A stretch of DNA of 41,083 nt from Pseudomonadota bacterium. Lineage in GTDB: Bacteria > Pseudomonadota > Gammaproteobacteria > Steroidobacterales > Steroidobacteraceae. Positions 34,101 through 41,083 of this stretch are shown piece after piece. The notes under the pieces are model-generated. The model saw nothing but the letters and a program-made list of their open reading frames with translations. It searched no databases and was not told the DNA's origin. A program made the position numbers and the translations under genes. The DNA is taken from NCBI GenBank assembly GCA_023423935.1, contig JAFAEQ010000034.1, positions 1 through 41,083 on the forward strand, read 5' to 3'. Within the stretch, counting starts at the first letter, position 1; each line of letters opens with the position of its first letter.

Positions 34101-34270
34101 GTGTGCTGGAGATTCAGAATCTCACGAGGTTGCCGGCGGGCGGTATTGCCGTGAGTTGGCCGAAACGACCTGAAGGCAAGACGAGCATCAGGGAAGGGAC
34201 CGCGCGCTGGCTCGGCGATGAGCTGCGCGTGAGCAAGGTGCCGTTCCGGATGGAATTCAATGAGCAATGA
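31127..34270 (+). CDS. exported discoidin-domain six-hairpin glycosidase, specificity unknown
   Basis: From GTG 31127 (AAGGA six bases upstream) the product is 1047 residues. A signal peptide (CGLAILVFMALGAAAV) is followed by a beta-sandwich carbohydrate-binding-like domain (about 30-185), an F5/8 type C (discoidin) domain (about 200-315; SFVLDGKEDTAWRSG and ARYIRLTMQN), a linker/beta domain (about 320-590) and an (alpha/alpha)6 domain (about 600-960) with SYERSWIRDGAMTSDMLLRMG-like sequence, PENDSGGEFVFLVDEIYRY, SYWDNFWALTGYEAA and WNQWAEVVG. Acidic residues in WIRDG and SGGEF are catalytic candidates. The context of GH144 enzyme and importer suggests action on the same glucan or its branches. 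Its final residues NEQ and stop come from a heptamer array. It may be a family without a characterised member. Confidence 0.82.
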   Translation: MFRVAVRCGLAILVFMALGAAAVDTPSEVRMLDEFEDLSAWRVLASDGVSASLHAARGVEQGSAMVLDFNFNKTAGYAAATRTLPVELPEDYEISFWMRGEAGRNNLEIKFVDASGENVWWFRRANYVFSGEWQNIRIKRRQIEFAWGPTSDRALHRFASIEFVVSAGAEGGQGQLWFDRLALKTVERPRDVEPPKVTASVSGKGHEASFVLDGKEDTAWRSGPRIGASAQLTIDLQQIREFGGIEIDWLKDMHAQRYTIEVSLDGKRWRNVRSVTAGNGARDSHLLPESEARYIRLTMQNPGHELGIAEFHIRDLEFGASANAFITALAKNSKRGCYPRGYYEEQSYWTIVGVERDSQEALFSEDGAIEPHKAGFSVEPFLRVGHDALSWADVEIKHSLEGDYLPIPSATWSRGSLQLKVTASAAGPADQAHARVVYTLKNASSSSQKATLAVMVRPFQVNPPAQFLNTPGGVSPIQNLTWKDGQVFVDGVPALIPLVTPTSFVAGPPEAGNACGWFEWPQQTSVRDETGFATGALLFDVDVAPRGESSIVIDLPQHAQRGKAVTPLTGQAFDAATVEWKEKLNRVQFRVPAEGQAMIDTLRTALAHVLINADGPALQPGSRSYERSWIRDGAMTSDMLLRMGHADVAKTYLRWYAEYQFANGKIPCCVDVRGADPVPENDSGGEFVFLVDEIYRYTNDRDLLREMWPRVVKAVEYMDQLRRSERTDANREGDRKAFYGLMPASISHEGYSAKPMHSYWDNFWALTGYEAAVRIARALDEKAQMREFIASRDEFRSDVYRSLQAAMQMHKIDFLPGAAELGDFDATSTSIAISPGGEQQMLPPDALDATFERYWREFDKRRHDTNWDAYTPYELRNLGTFVRLGWRERAQELLEFFMNDRRPARWNQWAEVVGREPRKPRFVGDIPHGWVASDYGRSLLDTFAYERPSDETLVLMAGVPAGWIEKEGFAVRNLRTPYGLLTYSLDVRGDVRVLEIQNLTRLPAGGIAVSWPKRPEGKTSIREGTARWLGDELRVSKVPFRMEFNEQ

Positions 34271-34465
34271 ATTTAATGAGTAATGAGTAATTAGCAATGA
34301 GCAATTGAGACCAGAGGCAGAGCGTCGTTATTCCTCCGTTGCTCATTACTAATTGCCCACAGTGGCGCCGTTCGACTCCCAAGAATAATGAATGATGATT
34401 TAACTGAGATCGAGCGTAGAGCGTCGTTATTCCTCCATTACTCATTGCTCCTTACTCATTACTAA
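34262..34465. repeat. second heptanucleotide repeat region with a ~99-bp duplicated segment
   Basis: Units GAGCAAT, GAGTAAT, GAGTAAT, TAGCAAT, GAGCAAT (34262-34305, one 9-bp irregular unit) are followed by inverse units (CTCATTA, CTAATTG) and, after a spacer, by CATTACTCATTGCTCCTTAC-type units up to the GH1 stop. AGAGCGTCGTTATTCCTCC occurs at 34319-34337 and again at 34418-34436, each time followed by CTCATT units. The region lies between the converging ends of the 1047-residue enzyme gene and the GH1 gene and provides the last codons of the former. Confidence 0.88.
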
Positions 34466-35824
34466 TTAACGCAGCGCGACTGCTCCGTTCGACGCGATGA
34501 TTTCAGAGTACAGGCGGGCGCTGGCTTTCAATGTGCGCTTCTGGGTTGCGTAGTTGACGTGAATGAGGCCGAAGCGTTTCGCATAGCCGAGTGACCATTC
34601 GAAGTTGTCGAGCAGGGACCAGGCGAAGTAGCCGCGTACATCGGCGCCTTGCACCATTGCGTCGTACACGGCTTTGACGTGCTTGCGCAGATAGTCCACG
34701 CGCAATGGATCTTCGAGCGTCGAGCCTTCGGCGTCCGGTGGATCGTAGAACGCTGCACCGTTCTCGGTGACATAGAGCGCGGGATTGCCATAGGTGTTCT
34801 TGACCCGCAACAGCGTGTCGGTGAGTCCCTGGGGAAACACTTCCCAGCCCGTGGTCATGTGTGTGGCGTGCTCTTGCGGTACGCCTGAAGCTCGAACCGG
34901 CCACGCCGCGGGATCGAAGCGGGTGACGCTGCGCGTGTAGTAGTTGATGCCCACATAGTCGAGCGGCTGGCGGATCAGTGCGAGATCGTTCGCAGGCCAG
35001 TTCGGCCACGCATCGCCGAACACGTCCTGGAGCTCTTCGGGGTAGCGACCGAGCATGGCAGGTTCGATGTACTGGCGATTCATGTACGCCTCGGCACGGC
35101 GGGTTGCTGCCAGATCGGCGTCGGACTGCGAGGCCGGATACTTGGGCTCGATGTTCACGACCAATCCAATTTTGTGCTTGCCCGTGGCGCGATAGGCCTG
35201 CACGCCCATGCCATGCGCCATCATCAGATGGTGAGAAGCGATGGGGGCCTCGAACAGATTACGATGACCCGGTGCGAGCGCTCCATAGAGATAGCCGCCA
35301 TCGGCCACGACCCAGGGTTCGTTCAACGTGGTCCACAGCTTCACGCGATCGTCGAGCTTGCGAAAGACGACGTCGGCATAGTCGGCAAACCAACGTGGAC
35401 TGTCCGGGTTCAACCAGCCGCCGCGATCATCGAGCGCGGCGGGCATGTCCCAATGGAACAGCGTGACCATCGGCTGGATTCCCTTCGACAGCAGCAGATC
35501 GACCAGCCGGTCGTAGAAGGCGAGGCCATCGGCATTCACACGTCCCGTGCCCGCAGGCAGTACACGCGCCCATGCAATGCTGAAGCGGTACGCGTTCAAG
35601 CCGATCTGTTTCATGAGCTCGACGTCGGTATCGAACCGCCGATAGTGATCGCAGGCGACATCGCCGGTATCGTTGTTGGCGACACGGCCCGGTGTATGAC
35701 AGAAGCGCTGCCAGATATTGGGGCCCGCGCCGTCCGCGAGTGTGGACCCTTCGATCTGATAGGCCGACGTCGCACAGCCCCACAGAAAGTCATCGGGAAA
35801 ACGGCGAGCGGGAAGGGTGGTCAT
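34466..35824 (-). CDS. GH1 beta-glucosidase, cytoplasmic
   Basis: The 452-residue enzyme is a retaining family 1 glycosidase. It shows FLWGCATSAYQIEG (13-26), the acid/base glutamate E169 in TLNEPW, NYYTR, and the nucleophile E354 in YVTENG. No signal peptide is present, so it should hydrolyse imported oligosaccharides inside the cell. The start at 35824 (TTLPARRFPDDFLWG) was chosen over an upstream extension that lacks family similarity. It is the only gene of the sugar locus on the minus strand, convergent with the 1047-residue enzyme and divergent from the ATPase with 61 bp between starts. Its downstream flank is heptamer repeat from the stop codon on. Confidence 0.94.
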   Translation of the reverse strand: MTTLPARRFPDDFLWGCATSAYQIEGSTLADGAGPNIWQRFCHTPGRVANNDTGDVACDHYRRFDTDVELMKQIGLNAYRFSIAWARVLPAGTGRVNADGLAFYDRLVDLLLSKGIQPMVTLFHWDMPAALDDRGGWLNPDSPRWFADYADVVFRKLDDRVKLWTTLNEPWVVADGGYLYGALAPGHRNLFEAPIASHHLMMAHGMGVQAYRATGKHKIGLVVNIEPKYPASQSDADLAATRRAEAYMNRQYIEPAMLGRYPEELQDVFGDAWPNWPANDLALIRQPLDYVGINYYTRSVTRFDPAAWPVRASGVPQEHATHMTTGWEVFPQGLTDTLLRVKNTYGNPALYVTENGAAFYDPPDAEGSTLEDPLRVDYLRKHVKAVYDAMVQGADVRGYFAWSLLDNFEWSLGYAKRFGLIHVNYATQKRTLKASARLYSEIIASNGAVALR

Positions 35825-35885
35825 GAGATATTCGATCTGGTGCGATGTGCAAGAGAGTGCGTGATCGCAGCGACGAGGGCAATGC

Positions 35886-36980
35886 ATGGCCGAAGTGGCG
35901 CTGAATTCGGTTCGTAAGGTTTACAACAATGGTCACGTGGCCGTGTCGGAAGCGAACTTCACCGTCCGGGACGGCGAGCTTCTCGTGCTGGTCGGACCTT
36001 CGGGCTGCGGCAAGAGCACGCTCCTGCGCCTGATCGCAGGACTCGAAGAAGTCACGTCGGGATCGATTCTCATCGGCGGACGCGATGTGACGTCGACCGA
36101 GCCTCGCGATCGCGACATCGCGATGGTCTTTCAAAGCTACGCGTTGTATCCGCACATGAGCGTCGCCGAGAATCTCGGCTTCGGACTCAAGCTGCGCGGA
36201 CACGGAAGCGACGACATTCGCAAGCGCGTGCAGGAGGCGGCTGAGACACTCGAATTGCAACCGCTGCTCGATCGGTTGCCCAAACAACTTTCCGGCGGGC
36301 AGCGTCAGCGCGTGGCACTGGGCCGTGCGCTCGTGCGCCAGCCGCAGGTATTCCTGCTCGATGAGCCGCTCTCGAACCTCGACGCCCGGCTGCGCACCAC
36401 GACGCGGACGGAGATCGCGCGTCTGCATCGTTCGCTCGCAACGACCATGATCTACGTGACGCACGACCAGGTCGAAGCCATGACGCTCGGTCAGCGGATC
36501 GCAGTCATGAATGCAGGTGTCGTGCAGCAGATCGACGAGCCGATGCGCATCTACGATCGACCCGCAAATCTGTTCGTCGCAGGGTTTCTGGGCAGCCCGG
36601 CCATGAACCTGCTCAAGGGCCGCATTGAACATTCAAGCCAGCAAGCCTTCCTGGTTCAGGAGGACGGTCGGCTGCCGTTGGGTGAGCTGAATGGCCTGCG
36701 CAGCGGCGAGTGCGTCGTGGGCATTCGGCCGGAACATTTCGAGCGTGCGGATGCTGCCGCATCAGGCGCATTGCGGTTCGACGCGGTGGTGGAAGTCGTC
36801 GAGGCACTCGGGAGCGAGGCATTCGTGCACGCGCGCGTCGGACCGTGGCCGCTCGCGGTGCGAATGCAGCCGCATGATCTGCCGGAGGTGGGCACATCGC
36901 TGGCTCTGCGGGCCGATCCGACAAAGCTTCATTTCTTCGATGGTGCATCGGGCCAGCGGATTGACGTCGCGGCTGCGTAG
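35886..36980 (+). CDS. sugar ABC transporter ATPase (MalK/UgpC/MsmX type)
   Basis: The 364-residue protein carries Walker A GPSGCGKST (37-45), Q-loop VFQSYALYPHM, signature LSGGQ (135-139), Walker B VFLLDE (155-160), the H-loop YVTHDQVEAMTLGQRIAVM and a C-terminal OB/TOBE domain (about 240-364) with GIRPEHFE. It would energise the two permeases encoded at 29417-31113, which have no ATPase in their own run. It may also serve other importers, as MsmX-type ATPases do. GAGGG lies 7 bp before the ATG. Confidence 0.94.
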   Translation: MAEVALNSVRKVYNNGHVAVSEANFTVRDGELLVLVGPSGCGKSTLLRLIAGLEEVTSGSILIGGRDVTSTEPRDRDIAMVFQSYALYPHMSVAENLGFGLKLRGHGSDDIRKRVQEAAETLELQPLLDRLPKQLSGGQRQRVALGRALVRQPQVFLLDEPLSNLDARLRTTTRTEIARLHRSLATTMIYVTHDQVEAMTLGQRIAVMNAGVVQQIDEPMRIYDRPANLFVAGFLGSPAMNLLKGRIEHSSQQAFLVQEDGRLPLGELNGLRSGECVVGIRPEHFERADAAASGALRFDAVVEVVEALGSEAFVHARVGPWPLAVRMQPHDLPEVGTSLALRADPTKLHFFDGASGQRIDVAAA

Positions 36981-37033
36981 GAAAACGACGTGGCCTGAGC
37001 AACAATCCAGCTCCATCGCGAATTGGACTGACT

Positions 37034-37834
37034 ATGTTCTCTCCCTGCGGCGTCATCACCATCACCACCGACTTCGGTCATCAGGGTCCTTTCGTGGCCA
37101 CCATGAAAGGCCGGATTCTCAGCTGCATGCCCGAAGCTCGCATCATCGACGTCACCCACGAGGTGCCCGTCTACTGGCCAGCAGAGGCGGGGTTCTGGCT
37201 GTCGCGCTCTTACCAGTATTTCCCGGACGGCACGGTGCATGTCGGCGTGGTCGATCCCGGCGTCGGGACGCGGCGGGACATCGTCGCGGTTCAAGCCGAC
37301 GGACACATGTTCCTCGCGCCGGACAACGGTCTTCTCGCGCCGGTGATCGGGCGAAGTGCCAGCGCGGTGATCTACAGGCTGGACCTGGACGCGGTGCGGC
37401 ACCGACTCGGGCTTGCGAATCCCAGCGCCACGTTCCACGGCCGCGACATCTTCGCCCCCATTGCCGCCGCGCTGGCCTCACGCAAGCTCGGGCCAGCCGA
37501 GCTGGGTCCTCAGACGCATGACGTCGTGCCCGCCTGGGTGGATGAGCCGACCGTTGCGGCGGATCACGTAAGCGGCGTCGTGATCACCATGGATCATTTC
37601 GGCAATCTGATCACCAACATCGACGCTGCGCTCATCGAGCGATTCGCGAACCCCGTCGTTCGCACCGCGGGACACACCTTCCCGTTGCGTCGCACCTATG
37701 GCGATGTGAGTCCGGGCGAATACCTGGCCCTGGTGAATTCTTTCGGCGTGGTCGAGGTGGCGCGGGCGGAGCAAAGCGCCGCCGAAGGCCTGGGACTCAG
37801 CCGGGGCGCGCCGGTCGTCGTCACCGGAAATTAA
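37034..37834 (+). CDS. SAM hydroxide adenosyltransferase (DUF62)
   Basis: The 266-residue protein belongs to the DUF62 family, relatives of the fluorinase and chlorinase, which hydrolyse S-adenosylmethionine to adenosine and methionine with hydroxide as nucleophile. Marks are ITTDFGHQGPFVATMKG, VTHEVP, VVDPGVGT, LAPDNGLL, TFHGRDIFAP and DHFGNLITNI near the SAM pocket. No halogenase-specific extension is seen. The physiological role of these enzymes is not settled. It follows the ATPase by 53 bp but has no obvious functional link to sugar import. Confidence 0.93.
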   Translation: MFSPCGVITITTDFGHQGPFVATMKGRILSCMPEARIIDVTHEVPVYWPAEAGFWLSRSYQYFPDGTVHVGVVDPGVGTRRDIVAVQADGHMFLAPDNGLLAPVIGRSASAVIYRLDLDAVRHRLGLANPSATFHGRDIFAPIAAALASRKLGPAELGPQTHDVVPAWVDEPTVAADHVSGVVITMDHFGNLITNIDAALIERFANPVVRTAGHTFPLRRTYGDVSPGEYLALVNSFGVVEVARAEQSAAEGLGLSRGAPVVVTGN

Positions 37835-37950
37835 GACGAGACGAGCGCCGTCTGGGCCAGCCTCCGCCCCCCGCTTGTGTCTGCAAGCGATTGATTTCCG
37901 CCGATTGCGAACCATTTCAGCCGGGCGGGTCTACTTCAAGGCCGCGGCCA

Positions 37951-37978
37951 TTGAAAACCGCGGCGCATCGTATATAGT
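37951..37978 (+). promoter_or_regulatory. sigma70-type promoter before the small acidic protein gene
   Basis: TTGAAA (37951-37956) and TATAGT (37973-37978) are spaced 16 bp. A small GC hairpin CCCCG-CGC-CGGGG (37987-37999) lies in the predicted leader. Confidence 0.6.
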
Positions 37979-38044
37979 CCGCAGGCCCCCGCGCCGGGGC
38001 GGTTCAGATGTCATTGATTCTCAAGTAATTTTTCAGGAATCATC

Positions 38045-38266
38045 ATGGTGGAGAGAGACGACGAGCACTTCGATATCGATGATGACTTCGTCGCTGAGAG
38101 CGATGAGGATCAGAATTTCGATCGGTTCATCGACAAAGTGGATCGGCGAGCGCGCCCGAGCGCATCCAAAGACGCAAAGAAGGGCAAGGCAGCCTGGAGC
38201 AAGTTGGAAGACGTTCTGGCCGAACGGCGCCTGAAAAAAGAGCTCACGGATTTCGACGAAGAGTAA
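38045..38266 (+). CDS. small acidic protein of the PA3496 type
   Basis: The 73-residue protein has an acidic N-terminal half (DDEHFDIDDDFVAESDEDQN) and a basic-amphipathic C-terminal helix ending LEDVLAERRLKKELTDFDEE. This resembles the small conserved gammaproteobacterial PA3496 family described as putative envelope-integrity proteins; the match is by recognition of the R/K-rich helix and final DFDE motif. No signal peptide or membrane segment is present. It has its own promoter and lies 126 bp before the lysine-pathway gene. Confidence 0.75.
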   Translation: MVERDDEHFDIDDDFVAESDEDQNFDRFIDKVDRRARPSASKDAKKGKAAWSKLEDVLAERRLKKELTDFDEE

Positions 38267-38278
38267 GCGCGATAGCGC

Positions 38279-38303
38279 CCGCGGACGCACGAGCTGTCCG
38301 CGG
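38279..38303 (+). other. perfect 8-bp stem in the leader of the lysC-lysA fusion gene
   Basis: CCGCGGAC (38279-38286) and GTCCGCGG (38296-38303) enclose a 9-nt loop. It follows the small acidic gene by 12 bp, with no T-run. It could end that transcript or sit in the leader of the fusion gene. No lysine riboswitch was recognised. Confidence 0.5.
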
Positions 38304-38392
38304 ATCGTGCAAAGGCCGGTGTCTGGGAGGCATCGGCCCGACTGACCCGCAGGGACGACCTGCACCCACACTTTCTTCTGGTTCCTAGAACA

Positions 38393-41017
38393 ATGACGAC
38401 GGCAGATCCGGCCCAGGCCCCCGCGCCTGGCGCTTCGCCCGGCAATTCGCCCTGGGTGGTCCTCAAGTTTGGCGGCACGAGCGTGTCCTCGGCAGCGAAC
38501 TGGAAAAACGTCGCGGGAGTGCTCCGCGATCGCCTCGCCGAAGGCTTGCGACCCGTCATCGTCCATTCGGCGCTGTCCGGTATCACCGATCGCCTCGAGC
38601 AGTTGCTTGCGCTTGCGCTGGGCGGCGAATGGGAGCCGGTGATGAACCAGATCGAGCAGCGCCATCGCGATCTGGCACGCGATCTGGGCATCGTTCCGTC
38701 TCCGGATCTCGAGGATCAGTTCAAACGGCTGCGCCAGATCGCTGCGGGCATTTCGCTCGTGGGCGAGGTGAGCGAACGTCTGCACGCTCGCGTCATGGCA
38801 CAGGGCGAATTGATGGCCACGCGGCTGGGCGCCGCGTTCCTGACGGCGCAAGGTCTGGACACTCAGTGGGTCGACGTGCGAACCGTGCTCAAGGCCGAAG
38901 TGCGCCGCAACGCGAGCGTACGCGCGAGCTATCTTTCGGCGACCTGTGCCTACGAGCCCGATCTGGAGCTGCAACGCCGTTGGTCGGCACCGGGTACGGT
39001 GTGGATCACGCAAGGCTTCATCGCAAGCGACGAGAAGGGCGATACCGTGCTCCTCGGTCGTGGCGGCTCGGATACCTCGGGCAGCTATCTCGCAGCCAAA
39101 CTACAGGCGCGCCGTCTCGAGATCTGGACGGACGTGCCGGGAATGTTCAGCGCGAATCCACGCTCGGTGCCGACGGCGCGCCTGCTGCGTGCGCTCGAAT
39201 ACGATGAAGCCCAGGAGATCGCGAGCAGCGGTGCCAAGGTGCTCCATCCGCGTTGCATCATGCCGGCCAAGCAATACGCGATCCCGATCTACGTCTACGC
39301 CACACAGACGCCGAAGCTCGAAGGCACGGTGATCACGGCGCATGGCGGCAATGTCGCTGCGCAGGTCAAGGCCGTCACGATCAAGAAGAACATTACGCTC
39401 GTCTCCATGGAGACGGTGGGCATGTGGCATTCGGTCGGCTTTCTCGCCGACGCATTCCAGGTGTTCAAGGACCACGGCATCAGCGTGGATCTGGTATCGA
39501 CTTCCGAGACCAGCGTGACGGTGTCGCTGGACCCGGCCGCGAACACACTGACGAAAGCAGCGCTCGATGCGCTCACGCTGGATCTCGGCAAGATTTGCCG
39601 GGTACAGGTGATCGGGCCGTGTTCCGCCGTCAGCCTCGTTGGCCGCAATATCCGCGCGATCCTGCATCGGCTGGGCGATGCGCTCGAGCTTTTCGAAGAG
39701 CAGAAGATCTATCTGGTGACCCAGGCAGCCAACGATCTGAACATCACGTTCGTGATCGACGAGGAGCAGGGCGATCGGCTGGTGTCGCGACTGCATGAGA
39801 TCGCGATTCGCAAGATGACGGCGGATCGGGTGCTCGGTCCGACCTGGGAAGAGTTGTACGGCGGGTCGAGCAAGGCGTCCGACACGTCGGATCAATGGTG
39901 GCATGCGCGTCGCGCAGATCTGCTCGAGCTCGGCCGCAAGCACGGTGCAGCATTCGTCTATGACCGCGCGACACTGACCGCGAAGGCTCAGGCGCTCAAA
40001 GCGCTGCCCGGGATAGACGGCGTGTTCTACGCGCTCAAGGCGAACTGGCATCCGCAGATCCTGAAGATCTTCCACGAGCAAGGTCTGGGCTTCGAATGCG
40101 TCTCGCGTAATGAAGTCGAGCACGTGATGAAGACACTGCCCGGTTTCGATCGCAAGAAGATCCTGTTCACGCCGAACTTCGCGCCGAAGGACGAATACGC
40201 GTGGGCGCTCGAGCAGGGCATCTGGGTCACCCTCGACAACCTGCATCCACTGAAGGCGTGGCCCGAGCTGTTCAAAGGTCGTGACGTGTTCGCGCGCATC
40301 GACACGGGTTACGGACGCGGACATCACGACAAGGTTCGCACGGCCGGCGTGCACTCGAAGTTCGGGGTACCCCTGTTCGAGATGGATGAGCTGGTGCGGC
40401 TCGCCGATGCGAGCGGCGCACGCATCGTCGGCCTGCATGCGCACACCGGCAGCGGCGTGTTTACCGTCGAGAACTGGAAGTCCGTCGGCGAGACATTGAC
40501 GGCGTTGACGCAGCGCTTCCCGCACGTCCATACGATCGATCTGGGCGGCGGACTCGGCGTTCCGGAGCGATTGGGTCAGCAGGGCGTGGTGCTGGCGGAG
40601 TTCGGAGCATCGCTCGCCGCACTCAAAGCTGCACATCCGAAGCTCACGCTCTGGATCGAACCCGGCCGTTACCTCGTCGCCGAAGCAGGCGTGCTCCTGG
40701 CTCAGGTGACGCAGCTCAAGGGTAAGGGCGAGGTGCAGTACGTCGGTGTCGCGACGGGTATGAACTCGCTGATCCGGCCTGCGCTCTATGGCGCACATCA
40801 CGAGATCCTGAATCTCACGCGGCTCGATGACCTCGCAACCGAGGTGGTCAACGTCGTGGGTCCGATCTGCGAGTCGGGTGATCAGCTCGGCCTCGATCGA
40901 CTGTTGCCTCCGACGCAGGAAGGCGATGTGCTGTTGATTGCAACGGCGGGCGCCTACGGACGTGCCATGAGCTTCACCTACAACCTGCGCGAGCCGGCGC
41001 AGGAGTTCCTGATCTGA
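38393..41017 (+). CDS. lysAC: bifunctional aspartokinase / diaminopimelate decarboxylase
   Basis: The 874-residue protein fuses the first and last enzymes of lysine synthesis. The aspartokinase half (about 20-470) has KFGGTS (25-30), GRGGSDTSGSYLAAKL, TDVPGMFSANPR and two ACT domains (about 320-470) for feedback control. The decarboxylase half (about 510-874) has the PLP lysine K549 in YALKANWHP, HAHTGSGVF, the glycine loop LGGGLGVPE, EPGRYLVAEAG and the substrate-binding CESGDQLG. The same fusion is known from Xanthomonas. The two halves let a lysine signal at the ACT domains act on the enzyme that also makes lysine. The start is ATG 38393; about 20 Pro/Ala-rich residues precede the kinase, and no clear ribosome-binding site is seen. 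Confidence 0.96.
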   Translation: MTTADPAQAPAPGASPGNSPWVVLKFGGTSVSSAANWKNVAGVLRDRLAEGLRPVIVHSALSGITDRLEQLLALALGGEWEPVMNQIEQRHRDLARDLGIVPSPDLEDQFKRLRQIAAGISLVGEVSERLHARVMAQGELMATRLGAAFLTAQGLDTQWVDVRTVLKAEVRRNASVRASYLSATCAYEPDLELQRRWSAPGTVWITQGFIASDEKGDTVLLGRGGSDTSGSYLAAKLQARRLEIWTDVPGMFSANPRSVPTARLLRALEYDEAQEIASSGAKVLHPRCIMPAKQYAIPIYVYATQTPKLEGTVITAHGGNVAAQVKAVTIKKNITLVSMETVGMWHSVGFLADAFQVFKDHGISVDLVSTSETSVTVSLDPAANTLTKAALDALTLDLGKICRVQVIGPCSAVSLVGRNIRAILHRLGDALELFEEQKIYLVTQAANDLNITFVIDEEQGDRLVSRLHEIAIRKMTADRVLGPTWEELYGGSSKASDTSDQWWHARRADLLELGRKHGAAFVYDRATLTAKAQALKALPGIDGVFYALKANWHPQILKIFHEQGLGFECVSRNEVEHVMKTLPGFDRKKILFTPNFAPKDEYAWALEQGIWVTLDNLHPLKAWPELFKGRDVFARIDTGYGRGHHDKVRTAGVHSKFGVPLFEMDELVRLADASGARIVGLHAHTGSGVFTVENWKSVGETLTALTQRFPHVHTIDLGGGLGVPERLGQQGVVLAEFGASLAALKAAHPKLTLWIEPGRYLVAEAGVLLAQVTQLKGKGEVQYVGVATGMNSLIRPALYGAHHEILNLTRLDDLATEVVNVVGPICESGDQLGLDRLLPPTQEGDVLLIATAGAYGRAMSFTYNLREPAQEFLI

Positions 41018-41083
41018 GGTCTCGCGGGCTGCGGATTTTCTGCCGCCCGCGCCGCTAAGAACGGACCCGCGGCGCGGCCCATG

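Noticed and set aside
38267..38392. Lysine riboswitch before the lysC-lysA fusion gene
   Set aside because: The leader is only 126 bp and shows one simple hairpin, not the multi-helix L-box structure.
39101..40801. 566-residue open frame antisense to the lysC-lysA fusion gene
   Set aside because: Shadow of a strongly conserved gene, with low-complexity charged translation and no family match.

Overview
The window is GC-rich chromosomal DNA of a gammaproteobacterium. The gene order thrS-infC-rpmI-rplT-pheS-pheT-ihfA-merR is the enterobacterial/gammaproteobacterial one. The aspartokinase-diaminopimelate decarboxylase fusion and the small acidic PA3496-type protein point towards the Xanthomonadales/Nevskiales/Steroidobacteraceae side of the class. 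This placement is inferred from gene content; no phylogeny was run.

Layout. (1) 1-6.9 kb: on the minus strand a fused SecD-SecF translocase subunit and a small exported protein; on the plus strand an orphan protein built only from EF-G domains III and V, and an exported PPP-type phosphatase; then an NAD-dependent epimerase divergent from an AraC regulator. (2) 7.1-12.1 kb: a compact accessory/defence block with hipA-hipB (minus), vapB-vapC (plus) and, 18 bp after vapC, a primase-helicase protein of the TOTE conflict-system type. A tRNA-Asn gene lies at its right edge. (3) 12.5-24.1 kb: housekeeping core with aspartate aminotransferase, uvrB, tRNA-Val(GAC), the thrS to merR operon and tRNA-Pro(GGG). 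infC starts at a rare ATC codon. (4) 24.3-26.2 kb: a TPR-GGDEF diguanylate cyclase. (5) 26.4-37.0 kb: a glucan-use locus with a GH144-type endo-beta-1,2-glucanase, a Tat lipoprotein binding protein, two MalF/MalG-type permeases, a 1047-residue exported discoidin/six-hairpin glycosidase, an intracellular GH1 beta-glucosidase on the opposite strand, and a MalK/UgpC-type ATPase. (6) 37.0-41.0 kb: SAM hydroxide adenosyltransferase (DUF62), the small acidic protein and the bifunctional LysC-LysA.

How the glucan genes fit together: the exported GH144 enzyme would cut a beta-glucan (beta-1,2-glucan by family precedent), the binding protein and permeases powered by the MalK-like ATPase would import oligosaccharides, and the cytoplasmic GH1 enzyme would release glucose. 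The exported 1047-residue enzyme is the unassigned step. The gaps in this locus are filled with phased heptanucleotide arrays that encode the last residues of two proteins and abut the start of one permease.

The least ordinary parts are the GTPase-less EF-G-like protein, the vapBC-TOTE arrangement, the reversed hipA-hipB module with a clean candidate operator, and the heptamer arrays in the glucan locus.
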